Source: Luteimonas sp. MC1750 (GTDB lineage Bacteria > Pseudomonadota > Gammaproteobacteria > Xanthomonadales > Xanthomonadaceae). From it: a stretch of DNA of 64,000 bases. The notes beneath the pieces were generated by a model. The model saw only the letters and a list, made by a program, of their open reading frames with translations, did no database searches and was not told the DNA's origin. The stretch covers positions 1-64,000 of the forward strand of contig NZ_CP067113.1 in the NCBI RefSeq assembly GCF_016615955.1, in the 5' to 3' direction. This document shows positions 36,129 to 44,984 of the stretch, one piece after another. Made by a program: the position numbers and the translations under genes. Position 1 is the stretch's first letter. The number at the start of each line of letters is the position of its first letter.

Positions 36129-37262
36129 ATGATTTCGACAACCCAAGTCCGCGCTGTTGCGTTGGCGATCGTTCTCGGTGCCAGTGTCGGCTGCGCCAGC
36201 ACCCTGCCGGGGACTCATAGCACTCCAGCGGGACTCGGAGCGGCGGTAGATAGCGGCCAGCTAGGGGGTGCGCCTTATAGAGTCGAGATTCCCAGCAACT
36301 GGAATGGCGAGCTGGTAATGCTTCTTCATGGCTATGAGCCAAAAGGAGTGCCACGCGAATATCCTTGGCCTCAGAACGAAGCGTCGCCCATCTTTCTATC
36401 TCAGGGCTATGCGGTCGCTGAAAGCGCCTATGCGTCACAGGGCTGGTCGGTCTCGGATGCGCTGCCAGATAATGAACAGCTGCGGTCTTACTTCACCGAC
36501 AAGCATGCTGAGCCTAACCGCACATACCTCGTTGGGTTCTCGCTGGGCGGTCATGTCGCGCTTGCCAGCCTCGAGAAGTACGGAGACCGTTATGACGGCG
36601 CGCTTTCACTATGCGGTGTCAACGTTCCGGCTGCTATCGCTTTCGAGGAAGGGATACTGACGGCACTCGTGTCGTTTGACTATTTCTTTCCGGGAGTGAT
36701 GGGACTCGCGTCGGAAGGACTTTCTGATCCGGCATCCCCGCCGATGCTGGACCCGCAAGCAATCGAGGTTGCGCTTGCGGAGAACGAGGCCTCTGCGAAA
36801 ATTCTGGCCGACCGCCTGGAGATCCCAAGGACCGGTCTTGCTGGTGCACTCATGCTCAACTATATGGTGTTGCGTGAAGCCCAAACCCGTTCGGGAGGAT
36901 TTCCAGTCGACAACACGACCATTTCGTATGCGGGCTTCGGGGACGATGTGGCGTTCAATAAGAGTGCACGGCGCTATGCTGGTGATCGGAGCGCCATGAG
37001 CTATCTCGCCGGCGCCGCAGATCTCACAGGCCGCTTTGACAAGCCGGTGGTAATCCAGTCGAACAACAACGACCCCACGGTTCCTGAGCGATTCGAGTCG
37101 ATCTATCCGGCCTTGGCTTTCGCTGCGGATCCTGCGGCACAGTTGGTCTCGCTACCTTCAGTCGGGGAAGGGCACTGCGACTTCTCTCCGGATCAGATTC
37201 AGGCCGCCTTCGGAACACTCGTCAATTGGGTCAAAAGCGGCACGCGGCCCGAAAGTCTCTAG
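36129..37262 (+). CDS. Cassette 23: alpha/beta hydrolase lipoprotein
   Basis: 377 residues, the largest cassette protein. Start ATG 36129 gives a lipobox ending SVGC (Cys22). The hydrolase fold has the oxyanion motif LLHGYE near 65-70 and the nucleophile elbow VGFSLGGH with Ser138; a C-terminal GEGHCDFS supplies the likely catalytic His. Substrate unknown; esterase or lipase action at the envelope is plausible. Cassette ends GTTAGCACCCAA and TTGGGTGCTAAC pair over 12 bp. Confidence 0.85.
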   Translation: MISTTQVRAVALAIVLGASVGCASTLPGTHSTPAGLGAAVDSGQLGGAPYRVEIPSNWNGELVMLLHGYEPKGVPREYPWPQNEASPIFLSQGYAVAESAYASQGWSVSDALPDNEQLRSYFTDKHAEPNRTYLVGFSLGGHVALASLEKYGDRYDGALSLCGVNVPAAIAFEEGILTALVSFDYFFPGVMGLASEGLSDPASPPMLDPQAIEVALAENEASAKILADRLEIPRTGLAGALMLNYMVLREAQTRSGGFPVDNTTISYAGFGDDVAFNKSARRYAGDRSAMSYLAGAADLTGRFDKPVVIQSNNNDPTVPERFESIYPALAFAADPAAQLVSLPSVGEGHCDFSPDQIQAAFGTLVNWVKSGTRPESL

Positions 37263-37268
37263 GTTGGG

Positions 37269-37380
37269 TGCTAACAATGCGTTCAAGCCGAAACCGCTTC
37301 GTTCCACAAAGCACATGGCAGGTACAGCTTGCCATGTGCTTCGCTCCACTACGCAGCTCGGCTTAACTTAGGCGTTAGGG
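37269..37380 (+). repeat. attC23, long (112 bp)
   Basis: R'' TGCTAAC matches own start GTTAGCA; GAAACCGC left arm. Confidence 0.95.
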
Positions 37381-37405
37381 CGCTACCAAACAACAGGGGG
37401 ACTGG

Positions 37406-38122
37406 ATGAAGGCACTCACGTTGCTGGCACTCTTGCCAATTTCAGCAATATCTGCCGATTGGGTTGAGATTGAAAGAACAACGGACAAGGCCGTTCTGAT
37501 TGATGCAGAGTCAATCAAGTACAGCAATGCTCAGCACACCGAGAGACAAGCTTGGGTAAAGCTCGTTCAACTCCGTGATGGAGAACACCCCAAAGGCGAC
37601 TACACGCTTTCATTCAACGAATTCAACTGCGAGTCTGGGGCCGTCAAGTTCAATGAAATTCTTCTGTTCAGTAGCAGTGGCGCGTTAAGAACAAAGACCA
37701 ACCTTAGCGCTGATGGCTGGCATAGGATGCCGAGCGAATCCAACTACGCCTACATCATAGAGACGGCGTGTTCTTATCCAGAGCCTCAGAGCCACGGTGC
37801 GGGTCAGACAGGCAGCCAAGTTTCAGATTTCAAACGAGACGTCCTCAATGCCCTGCAGAAGGACATAAGTATTGGTGGGGCGGTAGTCTCTTCCGTTGGA
37901 GATGTAACAAAGGAGTCGCCGACGGAGTTCTACGCTGATTTTGATTGGACAATTGACGGAAAAACATACAGTTGCTCCGGCTCTGTTGAGACTGATTCAA
38001 CAGGTCGAGTAGTACAGGCCAGCATTCCGTACGTTTGTTATCGTCAGTACAGTGACGCCAACATCATGAGTGCGCGCCCTAACAATTCATTCAAGCCGAC
38101 GCCGCTTCGCGGCGCGGCTTAA
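37406..38122 (+). CDS. Cassette 24: secreted protein with attC tail
   Basis: 238 residues. Signal peptide MKALTLLALLPISAISA, then DWVEIERTTDKAVLIDAES, the opening typical of the surface-adhesin E-like (CNP1/SAE) proteins. C-terminal half is separate (DFDWTIDGKTYSCSGSVETD). AT-richer than the chromosome. GGGGGA precedes the ATG by 6 nt. The frame crosses R'' and ends PNNSFKPTPLRGAA inside attC24. Confidence 0.74.
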   Translation: MKALTLLALLPISAISADWVEIERTTDKAVLIDAESIKYSNAQHTERQAWVKLVQLRDGEHPKGDYTLSFNEFNCESGAVKFNEILLFSSSGALRTKTNLSADGWHRMPSESNYAYIIETACSYPEPQSHGAGQTGSQVSDFKRDVLNALQKDISIGGAVVSSVGDVTKESPTEFYADFDWTIDGKTYSCSGSVETDSTGRVVQASIPYVCYRQYSDANIMSARPNNSFKPTPLRGAA

Positions 38123-38136
38123 TTCAAGCGTTAGGC
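38077..38136 (+). repeat. attC24, short (60 bp)
   Basis: R'' CCCTAAC matches own start GTTAGGG. Encodes the cassette 24 tail and stop. Confidence 0.95.
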
Positions 38137-38160
38137 CCCACGGGGACATCATCGAAACTC

Positions 38161-38784
38161 ATGGATAGAGCGCAGATCACTCGCCTACTGCTCATCGCGT
38201 GCATCTTGTATGTGATTGGCTTTTACTTCATCGGAAGCGCCATTAAGCCAGGCTACTCTCAGCTAGCCAACTTCGTGAGCGAGTACAACGCAACTGGCAC
38301 TGCGTGGGCACGGACCCTAACTTTCGGCGGATTCTTTGCGACCGCCATTCTATTTTCTGCGTTTCTATTGTCAGCCAGGCCGCTTGCCCAGGTTTCGGGG
38401 ATTAGCCGCTTGGGCTTCTGGCTCTTGTGGTCGCTTCCTGCTTCATTCCTTCTTGGCGTACTCGCTCCCTGCGACGCCGGCTGCCCCATCGAGGGCTCAA
38501 CGAGCCAGCAGCTGCACAATCTATTCGGGGTCTTGGTGTACCTAGGCATGGGTGTCAGCGTCGCTTTGTTGTCTCTGGCTCACGGCTTCAACGCATTCGC
38601 ATGGCGGCGCACCTTCATGCTGCTGACTGGCTTGGCCTTCCCGCTTGTATTTGCTCTCATGGTTCAGCCTGATTTGTCACCTTGGCGCGGCTTCCTTCAG
38701 CGGCTCCTGGACATAGCAATGGCAATCTCACTCATCTCCTTCCACCAAACCCTTGTTCGGCCGGCACGTCGAGGTGGGGCCTAA
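38161..38784 (+). CDS. Cassette 25: DUF998 membrane protein
   Basis: 207 residues, about six membrane segments. FYFIGSAIKPGYSQLANFVSEYN is the DUF998 opening, and LGVLAPCDAGCPIEGSTSQQ marks the extracytoplasmic loop. More distant from the cassette 9 and 52 proteins than they are from each other. Stop is the R'' TAA. Confidence 0.84.
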   Translation: MDRAQITRLLLIACILYVIGFYFIGSAIKPGYSQLANFVSEYNATGTAWARTLTFGGFFATAILFSAFLLSARPLAQVSGISRLGFWLLWSLPASFLLGVLAPCDAGCPIEGSTSQQLHNLFGVLVYLGMGVSVALLSLAHGFNAFAWRRTFMLLTGLAFPLVFALMVQPDLSPWRGFLQRLLDIAMAISLISFHQTLVRPARRGGA

Positions 38785-38891
38785 CAATGCGTTCAAGCCG
38801 ACACCGCATCGGGTCGCAAATCACATGGCAGGTAAAGCGTGCCATGTGCTTCACGCCCCCGCTGCGGCGCGGCTTAACTTAGGCGTTAGGC
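38779..38891 (+). repeat. attC25, long (113 bp)
   Basis: H-type with one extra C in the CGCCCCC run, the only intact site of 113 bp. Confidence 0.94.
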
Positions 38892-38900
38892 GCTCATCAT

Positions 38901-39353
38901 ATGGCTCAGAAGTTCAAGCCCGGTGACATCTTTGGGGTTCCACTCCCGAACAACTCAATGGGCATTGGTCAGGTTCTTAGCTTGGAGCCAGATGCGCTCA
39001 ACTCAGTGGGGTGCGTCTTCTTTGCAGCCACTGTCAGCCCAAGCGGCCTTACCGGCGCCATGGAACCGATCGCTGCTCTGCTGGTTACTCCTGACTTGCT
39101 CAAGAGTGGCGCATGGCCCGTTAAGAGTCAGGGTCCGGTGTTCTTGGAGCCGGAGGAGCGTCCTTATGAGATTCATCGGGCCTCGCATTGGGTCGGTGTC
39201 AGAGTCACGGGATCGGGGATAGTCCAAGAGTTCTTGGCTGCATACCAAGGTCTCATGCCATGGGATGCATGGCATGATCCGCACTATCTTGATTCTCTAT
39301 TGCTGCCGGGCGTGGAGCGGCCAAGTCATGTGGTCTCGTCAGCACGCGCCTAA
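38901..39353 (+). CDS. Cassette 26: Imm26-like immunity protein
   Basis: 150 residues. KFKPGDIFGVPLPNNSMGIGQVL matches the opening of the Imm26 family, thought to protect against polymorphic toxins. No toxin gene is nearby, so it may be an orphan immunity gene against competitors. Stop is the R'' TAA. Assignment is by motif only. Confidence 0.75.
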   Translation: MAQKFKPGDIFGVPLPNNSMGIGQVLSLEPDALNSVGCVFFAATVSPSGLTGAMEPIAALLVTPDLLKSGAWPVKSQGPVFLEPEERPYEIHRASHWVGVRVTGSGIVQEFLAAYQGLMPWDAWHDPHYLDSLLLPGVERPSHVVSSARA

Positions 39354-39407
39354 CAGTTCGTTCAAGCCGATGCCACTTCGTGGCACGGCTTAACTCAGGT
39401 GTTAGGC
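39348..39407 (+). repeat. attC26, short (60 bp)
   Basis: GATGCCACTTCGTGGCACGG core, a paired change of the common loop stem. Confidence 0.95.
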
Positions 39408-39537
39408 CGCACTGAACCGCTTTACGATCCAGCTCCAGGCGCGACGGCCGCGGCTGTTAACCGAAGTGTCGGTTACGTGGAACTCTGCACACCATCAGTT
39501 CAAAGAATCTATATTGGCGGATCGGAACCCGTTACCT

Positions 39538-40470
39538 ATGAACCATAAGAGCTTGGACTTGTGGATGATGCAGACGGTAGGACGTAGAGCCTGCGGGGTA
39601 GCGTTATCGCTATGGATTGTTGGCGTTATCGTCGCGGCGCTCTTCGCTGCAATCCGCAATGATGTTGAAATATACAGTCTGCCTGTGCTTGGCCTGTTGA
39701 TTGTTGGTCTACCTGCTGCGCTTGGCTTTATGCTCTACGCTGGCAGACTTGCGGGTAAGCGCCTTTCTAAGTGGGTTATTTCTTCCGCTGGCGTGATTGC
39801 TGCAGCCGTACTTGTGTTGGCGGCTATCGACCACCACATGGCCATGAAACGCTTTGAGGCCAACCAGGCGGAACTGGTCGCGTCGGGACAATGCGACGAC
39901 GACAAGTTGAGGGCTATGACGCCAACCGTCCGTAATTGGATGGATGCCCAGTGCGGGAAGCGTGGTGCGATCGACCACGGCTACCAACAGTCATACTCTT
40001 CACAAAGCGGGCAGATCGCTGCGAAAGCTGAAGCACATTTTTATGTTGCTACTCCGGATGGATGGGGTGAAGCACCCTTGGTTGGGAGAATGGCTTGGCA
40101 CGTTGCCAGCAACGGCGGCACAGAACAACCAGACTGCGGAGTCATAGTTTCCAAAGATGCCAGCTTTCTAGCTGCTGGAGCGGACGGCTACATTGATAAC
40201 CAGTCTAAAGAGCAGCTTAAAGAGATGCTTAGCCTAAACTTTCAGGACGTCGTCATTGGTAGCTGGAACACAAACTCAGAGCTAGGCGGGCAACGCGCCT
40301 TACAGCATGTATACAGCGGATCTATGGACGGCGAGCGTCAAACAACCATGACTATACAGACTGTTCGAGAAGACAGGCTCTACTCGTTCTTCTGCAATGC
40401 GCCAGCCGATGTGTTTCCCACAATTTATCTCAAACTCTTAAGAGTATCGGATACTTTTAGCTTCCGATAA
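39538..40470 (+). CDS. Cassette 27: membrane protein with extracytoplasmic domain
   Basis: 310 residues from ATG 39538; an upstream GTG at 39466 would add 24. Three membrane segments (about 18-38, 46-66, 77-97), then a 200-residue soluble domain (AHFYVATPDGWGEAPLVGRM, CGVIVSKDASFLAAGADGYI). Not recognised. A 130-bp leader precedes the start, unusually long for this array. Own stop 3 bp before R''. Confidence 0.68.
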   Translation: MNHKSLDLWMMQTVGRRACGVALSLWIVGVIVAALFAAIRNDVEIYSLPVLGLLIVGLPAALGFMLYAGRLAGKRLSKWVISSAGVIAAAVLVLAAIDHHMAMKRFEANQAELVASGQCDDDKLRAMTPTVRNWMDAQCGKRGAIDHGYQQSYSSQSGQIAAKAEAHFYVATPDGWGEAPLVGRMAWHVASNGGTEQPDCGVIVSKDASFLAAGADGYIDNQSKEQLKEMLSLNFQDVVIGSWNTNSELGGQRALQHVYSGSMDGERQTTMTIQTVREDRLYSFFCNAPADVFPTIYLKLLRVSDTFSFR

Positions 40471-40473
40471 GCG

Positions 40474-40585
40474 GCCTAACAATGCGCTCAAGCCGACGCC
40501 ACATCGGGGCGCAAAGCACATGGCAGGAACAGCTTGCCATGTGCTTTGCGCCCCGCTGCGGCGCGGCTTAGCTTAGGTGTTAGGC
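40474..40585 (+). repeat. attC27, long (112 bp)
   Basis: Longest perfect inner stem: GGGGCGCAAAGCACATGGCA pairs over 20 bp with TGCCATGTGCTTTGCGCCCC. Confidence 0.95.
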
Positions 40586-40628
40586 CGCAGACGTTGCGCG
40601 CCCTTTGATGCAGGCTTAGTGTTGGAAC

Positions 40629-40874
40629 ATGGCTTACGATCAGTCCCGAATTGATGAGGCAGTCTTGGCGCTCCTTGCCGCCCACCTCTTCGACACGAAC
40701 AGTTCCTGGAAGGGGTATGACTTCGATGTCATGAACCGCCTTCATGACGCCGGATATCTGTTCAATCCCGTGGGCAAGCAGAAGTCGGTGCAGCTTACGG
40801 AAGAGGGAGTGGAGCGCGGGCTAGAGCTCGCAAAGCGGCTTTTTGGAACCGCAGAAGACCATCGTTCTGCTTAG
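40629..40874 (+). CDS. Cassette 28: DUF6429 protein
   Basis: 81 residues. YDQSRIDEAVLALLAA, SSWKGYDFDVMNRLHDAGYL and SVQLTEEGVERGLELAKRLF are the DUF6429 pattern, a small helical family of unknown role found widely in proteobacteria. Own stop 9 bp before R''. Confidence 0.85.
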   Translation: MAYDQSRIDEAVLALLAAHLFDTNSSWKGYDFDVMNRLHDAGYLFNPVGKQKSVQLTEEGVERGLELAKRLFGTAEDHRSA

Positions 40875-40883
40875 CATCTGGGT

Positions 40884-40995
40884 GCCTAACAATGCGTTCA
40901 AGCCGAAGCCGCTTCGTTCCGCAAAGCACATGGCAGATACAGCTTGCCATGTGCTTCGCTCCACTACGCGTCTCGGCTTAACTTAGGCGTTAGGC
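40884..40995 (+). repeat. attC28, long (112 bp)
   Basis: GAAGCCGC arms, loop GATACAGCT. Confidence 0.95.
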
Positions 40996-41021
40996 GTCAT
41001 GCCAGGGACCGGAGCAAGCCG

Positions 41022-41477
41022 TTGAGCAAACTACAGCCGGTGTCAGAGATCATTGATCCTGAGGTGCGAGCGTACGCCAAGGAGGCCACCGACTTCCTGT
41101 TGTCAAAGCGGTGGTGTCGTTCCGTCTCGTCTCTTGACCTTGGTTGTTCTATCGCAGGTATTTTTGGTGTTTTCCTGGCCCAGATCAAACCGAATCACCC
41201 GGAGATCGATGAGCAACTTTGGGTTGTTGTGGGTGATTTGCCGCCGGCATATCTGGTCTGCGACAGCGCCGCCAACTGGCAGGAGGCACTGGCCGCCTAC
41301 GTCTCCGAGATGCGGCAGTGGGTAGAGGCGGCCAGCCTTGGTCAGTCTGTTGAGGATCTCATTCCGGTAAATGTGCCCCCGACCAAGGAGCATGCCTCGC
41401 AGCTAGCAACTCGACTAGACTTTTTGCACGAGCGCTTCATCACTGTTGAGGCTGGAGACGTTGTAGGTGACGCCTAA
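41022..41477 (+). CDS. Cassette 29: unknown soluble protein
   Basis: 151 residues from TTG 41022, chosen because GGAG lies 8 nt upstream and the nearer ATG (40999) runs into a stop after eight codons. DEQLWVVVGDLPPAYLVCDS and NWQEALAAYVSEMRQWVEAA are its clearest segments. The family is one I have seen as hypothetical but cannot name. Stop is the R'' TAA. Confidence 0.72.
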   Translation: MSKLQPVSEIIDPEVRAYAKEATDFLLSKRWCRSVSSLDLGCSIAGIFGVFLAQIKPNHPEIDEQLWVVVGDLPPAYLVCDSAANWQEALAAYVSEMRQWVEAASLGQSVEDLIPVNVPPTKEHASQLATRLDFLHERFITVEAGDVVGDA

Positions 41478-41583
41478 CAATGCGTTCAAGCCGAAGCCGC
41501 TTCGTTCCGCAAAGCACATGGCAGGTACAGCTTGCCATGTGCTCCGCTCCACTACGCATCTCGGCTTAACTTAGGTGTTAGGC
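41472..41583 (+). repeat. attC29, long (112 bp)
   Basis: GAAGCCGC arms with CGCATCTCGGC on the right. Confidence 0.95.
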
Positions 41584-41909
41584 CTTGTTTCCCGCACTGT
41601 TGTTGCCGGGTTCTAGGCAATCTCTAGCTCATCGCTTATCCGCAGCGTTTGCACCTCGCACGCGCGGTGCACGTGTCGGCAGTCAGTCCTGCAGCACCTC
41701 GGCTTCGGACAGGCGCGACTTCTCCGCAAGATTCGATCGGCCGAGTCGGCTTCGGACAGGGCGCAGTGAGAGTTCTTGGCCGCGCGAGTCGCTGGTTTTG
41801 GCTTCGGCCCCGGCAAGCGCCAGCCTCAGGCCGCGCGGCAAGACTTGTTGTACTGTTCGGCTCAGGGGTTGGGCTGTTGCAGGGTCGGGCGCAAGCTCGG
41901 CGTGCGGCG
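41578..41909 (+). other. ORF-poor cassette family (cassette 30)
   Basis: 332 bp. One extra T near 41721 (GACTTCTCC for GACTCTCC) shifts the 109-codon frame. First of a tandem pair. Confidence 0.8.
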
Positions 41910-42021
41910 GCCTAACAAGTCGTTCAAGCCGAAGCCGCTTCGTTCCGCAAACCACATGGCAGGTAAAGCTTGCCATGTGCTTCGCTCCACTGCGCGTCTC
42001 GGCTTAACTCTGGCGTTAGGC
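41910..42021 (+). repeat. attC30, long (112 bp)
   Basis: GAAGCCGC arms, R' within TGGCGTTAGGCC. Confidence 0.95.
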
Positions 42022-42346
42022 CTTGTTTCCCGCACTGTTGTTGCCGGGTTCCAGGCAACCTGTAGCGCCTCGCTTATCCGCAGCGTTTGCACCTCGCACG
42101 CGCGGCGCAGGCATCGGCAGTCAGCCCTGCAGCACCTCGGCTTCGGACAGGCGCGACTCTTCGCAAGATTCGACCGGCCGAGTCGGCTTCGGACAACGCG
42201 CAGTGAGAGTTCTTGGCCGCGCGAGTCGCTGGTTCTGGCTTCGGCCCCGGCAAGCGCCAGCCTCAGGCCGTTCGGCCAGACTTGTTGTACTGTTCGGCTC
42301 AGGGGATGGGTTGTCGCAAGGTCGAGCGCAAGCTCGGCGTGCGGCG
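42016..42346 (+). other. ORF-poor cassette family (cassette 31)
   Basis: 331 bp. The 109-codon frame (42023-42352) is open. Closest in sequence to cassettes 30 and 1. Confidence 0.8.
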
Positions 42347-42458
42347 GCCTAACAAGTCGTTCAAGCCGAAGCCGCTTCGTTACGCAAACCACATGGCAGG
42401 TAAAGCTTGCCATGTGCTTCGCTCCACTACGCGTCTCGGCTTAACTCTGGTGTTAGGC
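42347..42458 (+). repeat. attC31, long (112 bp)
   Basis: GAAGCCGC arms, loop GGTAAAGCT. Confidence 0.95.
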
Positions 42459-42489
42459 CTTACGTACTCGCAGAATCGGGGAAGGCACA

Positions 42490-42690
42490 TTGCGCAGACT
42501 TGCACGCTGTTATCGATCTGCCGCTTCCAGCGGTGCCGGAGCGGCAATGCTTGTTCTGTCTCTGATTTTCGGCGCAAGCGCGTGGGTGGCAAGGGGAGAA
42601 CTCCTCCACGGGCTTTTCTCAGCCGCGATGATCTATGCGTTTCTGGTATCTACTCTTGCAGCAGGTAGGTGGCGAGTTGAAAGGACATAG
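42490..42690 (+). CDS. Cassette 32: possible small membrane protein
   Basis: 66 residues from TTG 42490 with GGGGAAGG just upstream. One clear membrane segment (AAMLVLSLIFGASAWVA) and a second weaker one (GLFSAAMIYAFLVSTLAA). It fills less than half of the cassette; 67 bp of non-coding DNA follow. The start and reality of the gene are uncertain. Confidence 0.5.
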   Translation: MRRLARCYRSAASSGAGAAMLVLSLIFGASAWVARGELLHGLFSAAMIYAFLVSTLAAGRWRVERT

Positions 42691-42757
42691 CCGTTCCCTG
42701 CGCGGCTCGCCTTTCGGGCGCTTGGCAGGCGTGGGCGCGATCTGCCCGGAAGCGGCG

Positions 42758-42869
42758 GCCTAACAATGCGTTCAAGCCGAAGCCGCTTCGTTACGCAAAG
42801 CACATGGCAGGAAAAGCTTGCCATGTGCTTTGCTCCACTACGCGTCTCGGCTTAACTTAGGTGTTAGAC
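42758..42869 (+). repeat. attC32, long (112 bp)
   Basis: GCAAAGC...GCTTTGC extended inner stem; R' GTTAGAC belongs to cassette 33. Confidence 0.95.
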
Positions 42870-42885
42870 CTCACGGGTAAAGATC

Positions 42886-43131
42886 ATGCCTGCAATCCCT
42901 TACAAAGAACCAAGCACCAAAATTCCCTACACCTTGATTTGCAGCAAAACTGAAGCTGAAGACATTGCGAGCACAGCACCAACTGCTGCAGTTGTTATAA
43001 AAATGCCCGACACAGGCGGGACAGTCGAGTTTGATGGGGCGGGATCTGTCACCATTACCACTAAAAATGGTCAACACAGTTTCGCATCAGCTAATGAGCT
43101 GGTTAAGAACGCGAAAGCCGCACTAAAGTGA
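42886..43131 (+). CDS. Cassette 33: small soluble protein, unknown
   Basis: 81 residues, no signal. The sequence alternates in a beta-rich way (TAAVVIKMPDTGGTVEFDGA, GSVTITTKNGQHSFASANEL). AT-richer than the chromosome. R'' GTCTAAC matches own start GTTAGAC. Own stop 10 bp before R''. Confidence 0.72.
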   Translation: MPAIPYKEPSTKIPYTLICSKTEAEDIASTAPTAAVVIKMPDTGGTVEFDGAGSVTITTKNGQHSFASANELVKNAKAALK

Positions 43132-43141
43132 TTCTGGCGCG

Positions 43142-43201
43142 GTCTAACAATTCATTCAAGCCGACGCCGCTTCGCGGCGCGGCTTAATTCAAGCGTTAGG
43201 C
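43142..43201 (+). repeat. attC33, short (60 bp)
   Basis: R'' GTCTAAC. GACGCCGCTTCGCGGCG core, right arm TTCAAGCG. Confidence 0.95.
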
Positions 43202-43205
43202 CGCA

Positions 43206-43574
43206 ATGGCAACAATCCACCAACTTGCGGAAAAGAGCAGTGTCGGTGACCTCACGGTCGACGAGGTACAGGCGTACGCTTCGGCAGAATTCTTGACCAC
43301 TGGCCAGGTCTATGATGCTTTGGCGTTTCATCTCGCGATGGGCTACGCGGCGGGCGCACTCGAATACCACTTCTGTGACTCAGCAATGAACTTTGTTATG
43401 GGTCTCACCAGATATGAAGTTCCAACGTTCGCCTGGTCGGTGTACTCCGCCTTCGATGAAGGTGAGTTCTATCACGCTGGCGACAGTCAAGAAGTGGATC
43501 CAGCAGAGAAGTACACTCGGCCATGGATAATCAGAATCCTCAGGGAGGCCGGCTTTGACATTCCAGCGGCCTAA
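43206..43574 (+). CDS. Cassette 34: unknown soluble protein, copy 2
   Basis: 122 residues. As far as I can read, nucleotide-identical to cassette 12 (30656-31024) from TTAGGC through the attC, 12.5 kb away between unrelated neighbours. That points to recent excision and reinsertion or copying. Confidence 0.75.
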   Translation: MATIHQLAEKSSVGDLTVDEVQAYASAEFLTTGQVYDALAFHLAMGYAAGALEYHFCDSAMNFVMGLTRYEVPTFAWSVYSAFDEGEFYHAGDSQEVDPAEKYTRPWIIRILREAGFDIPAA

Positions 43575-43680
43575 CAATGCGTTCAAGCCGACACCGCATC
43601 GGGGCGCAAACCACATGGCAGGTAAAGCGTGCCATGTGCTTCACGCCCCGCTGCGGCGCGGCTTAACTTAGGTGTTAGGC
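43569..43680 (+). repeat. attC34, long (112 bp)
   Basis: Same sequence as attC12 except for the R' bases of the next cassette. Confidence 0.95.
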
Positions 43681-43705
43681 GGCACAGGAAGATCTGGGGG
43701 ATCCG

Positions 43706-43990
43706 ATGCTTCACAGACAGAACGTTCAAGAGTTGCTTGACGCATTGGCGCTAGAGATCCTCGATTTCGTTAAGAAGTCGGAGTCCAGCTATCCCGATCG
43801 CTGGGTACCCATAGCTCACGTCAAGAATTGCCTTGACCTCAATATGGTCGCCGTTCCACAGGGTGGAGCGCAGTACGGGCCTAAGGGTTGGGTGTTCGCT
43901 AGTCTCGCAAGAAGACTCGAAGACCAGAGGCTGCTGGAGCACACGCGCATCGGCTCACGCTCATTCTGTCGTTCTGCGCGTGCCGCCTAA
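43706..43990 (+). CDS. Cassette 35: small helical protein, unknown
   Basis: 94 residues. GGGGGA lies 5 nt before the ATG. VQELLDALALEILDFVKKSE, then PIAHVKNCLDLNMVAVPQGG and ASLARRLEDQRLLEHTRIGS: the order helix, helix, basic helix is compatible with a winged-helix fold, but no family is named. Stop is the R'' TAA. Ends GTTAGGCGGCAC and GTGCCGCCTAAC pair over 12 bp from the preceding boundary. Confidence 0.7.
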   Translation: MLHRQNVQELLDALALEILDFVKKSESSYPDRWVPIAHVKNCLDLNMVAVPQGGAQYGPKGWVFASLARRLEDQRLLEHTRIGSRSFCRSARAA

Positions 43991-44096
43991 CAATGCGTTC
44001 AAGCCGACACCGCTTCGTTACGCCAAGCACATGGCAGGTACAGCTTGCCATGTGCTTGGCTCCACTGCGCGGCGCGGCTTAACTTAGGTGTTAGGC
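43985..44096 (+). repeat. attC35, long (112 bp), mixed arms
   Basis: GACACCGCTTCG left arm with GCGCGGCGCGGC right arm; inner stem CCAAGCACATGGCA/TGCCATGTGCTTGG. Confidence 0.94.
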
Positions 44097-44112
44097 GGCA
44101 CTCGGGAGATAT

Positions 44113-44334
44113 ATGGCGATCGATCTGTTTGACCTGACGGGGAGCTGGCTAGACCTACTGCTCGCGCGTCGGATAGTCATTCCGACCGCCGTGGGTATCG
44201 TCGTAGCTCTTGGGGTCTACTACTTGACCGGTCAAACTCCGGGGTCCGCCGCGGTGGCGTTCGGTATCGGTCTACTCAGCGTATGCGTTGGCGTAATCTG
44301 GCACATCGCTGGCGGCAAACCGGGTGCCGCCTAA
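44113..44334 (+). CDS. Cassette 36: two-helix membrane protein
   Basis: 73 residues. Two membrane segments (IVIPTAVGIVVALGVYYL and AAVAFGIGLLSVCVGVIWHI) joined by a short loop. Unknown family. GGGAGA lies 6 nt before the ATG. Stop is the R'' TAA. Confidence 0.7.
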   Translation: MAIDLFDLTGSWLDLLLARRIVIPTAVGIVVALGVYYLTGQTPGSAAVAFGIGLLSVCVGVIWHIAGGKPGAA

Positions 44335-44440
44335 CAATGCGTTCAAGCCGAAGCCGCTTCGTTCCGCAAAGCACATGGCAGATAGAGCTTGCCATGTGCT
44401 TTTCTCCACTACGCGTCTCGGCTTAACTTGGGTGTTAGGC
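44329..44440 (+). repeat. attC36, long (112 bp)
   Basis: GAAGCCGC arms, loop GATAGAGCT, one mismatch (TTTTCTCC) in the extended stem. Confidence 0.95.
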
Positions 44441-44445
44441 GGCAC

Positions 44446-44850
44446 ATGAGCAGACTCGAAACCCCGATGACCCGCTGGTACTGGAGCCAGATCGGTGGGC
44501 TACTGCTCGAAGAGTTTCTTGTGGTGCCGAGGGCGCCGGGTCAAGGCCGTAGGTTGCTAGACGGACTTATCGTGCTTGGAGAGCCTGCAGCTATCGCGCC
44601 GCCGGGCACGCGCTTCGACGTTGCGGGTCGCGACGTCGTCTCAGTACAAACGAAGAACAGTCTGCTCGGCATGTACCTCATGGGCCAGGCACTCTTCTCG
44701 CGTGATCTCGTCCGCGCCTTGGGCCCAAAAAGCGTCATGTCCGTTGCACTTTGTTCCGCCAGCGATAGGGTGCTGACGCCCATGCTAGAAGCGCACGAGA
44801 ATTGTCATGTGGTGGTTTGCCCGTCAGAGGTGTGTCGTGGCGCCGCCTAA
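44446..44850 (+). CDS. Cassette 37: unknown protein, copy 2
   Basis: 134 residues. Apparently identical to cassette 10 (29599-30003), including its attC. The upstream attC differs from that before cassette 10, so only this cassette was copied, not a block. Confidence 0.75.
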   Translation: MSRLETPMTRWYWSQIGGLLLEEFLVVPRAPGQGRRLLDGLIVLGEPAAIAPPGTRFDVAGRDVVSVQTKNSLLGMYLMGQALFSRDLVRALGPKSVMSVALCSASDRVLTPMLEAHENCHVVVCPSEVCRGAA

Positions 44851-44956
44851 CAATGCGTTCAAGCCGACACCTCATCGGGGCGCAAACCACATGGCAGAAA
44901 AAGCTTGCCATGTGCTTCGCGCCCCGCTGCGGCGCGGCTTAACTTAAGTGTTAGGC
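44845..44956 (+). repeat. attC37, long (112 bp)
   Basis: Same as attC10 (GACACCTCATCGGGGCG). Confidence 0.95.
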
Positions 44957-44984
44957 GCACCACTGCACCGCAAGGAGGCGTGAA

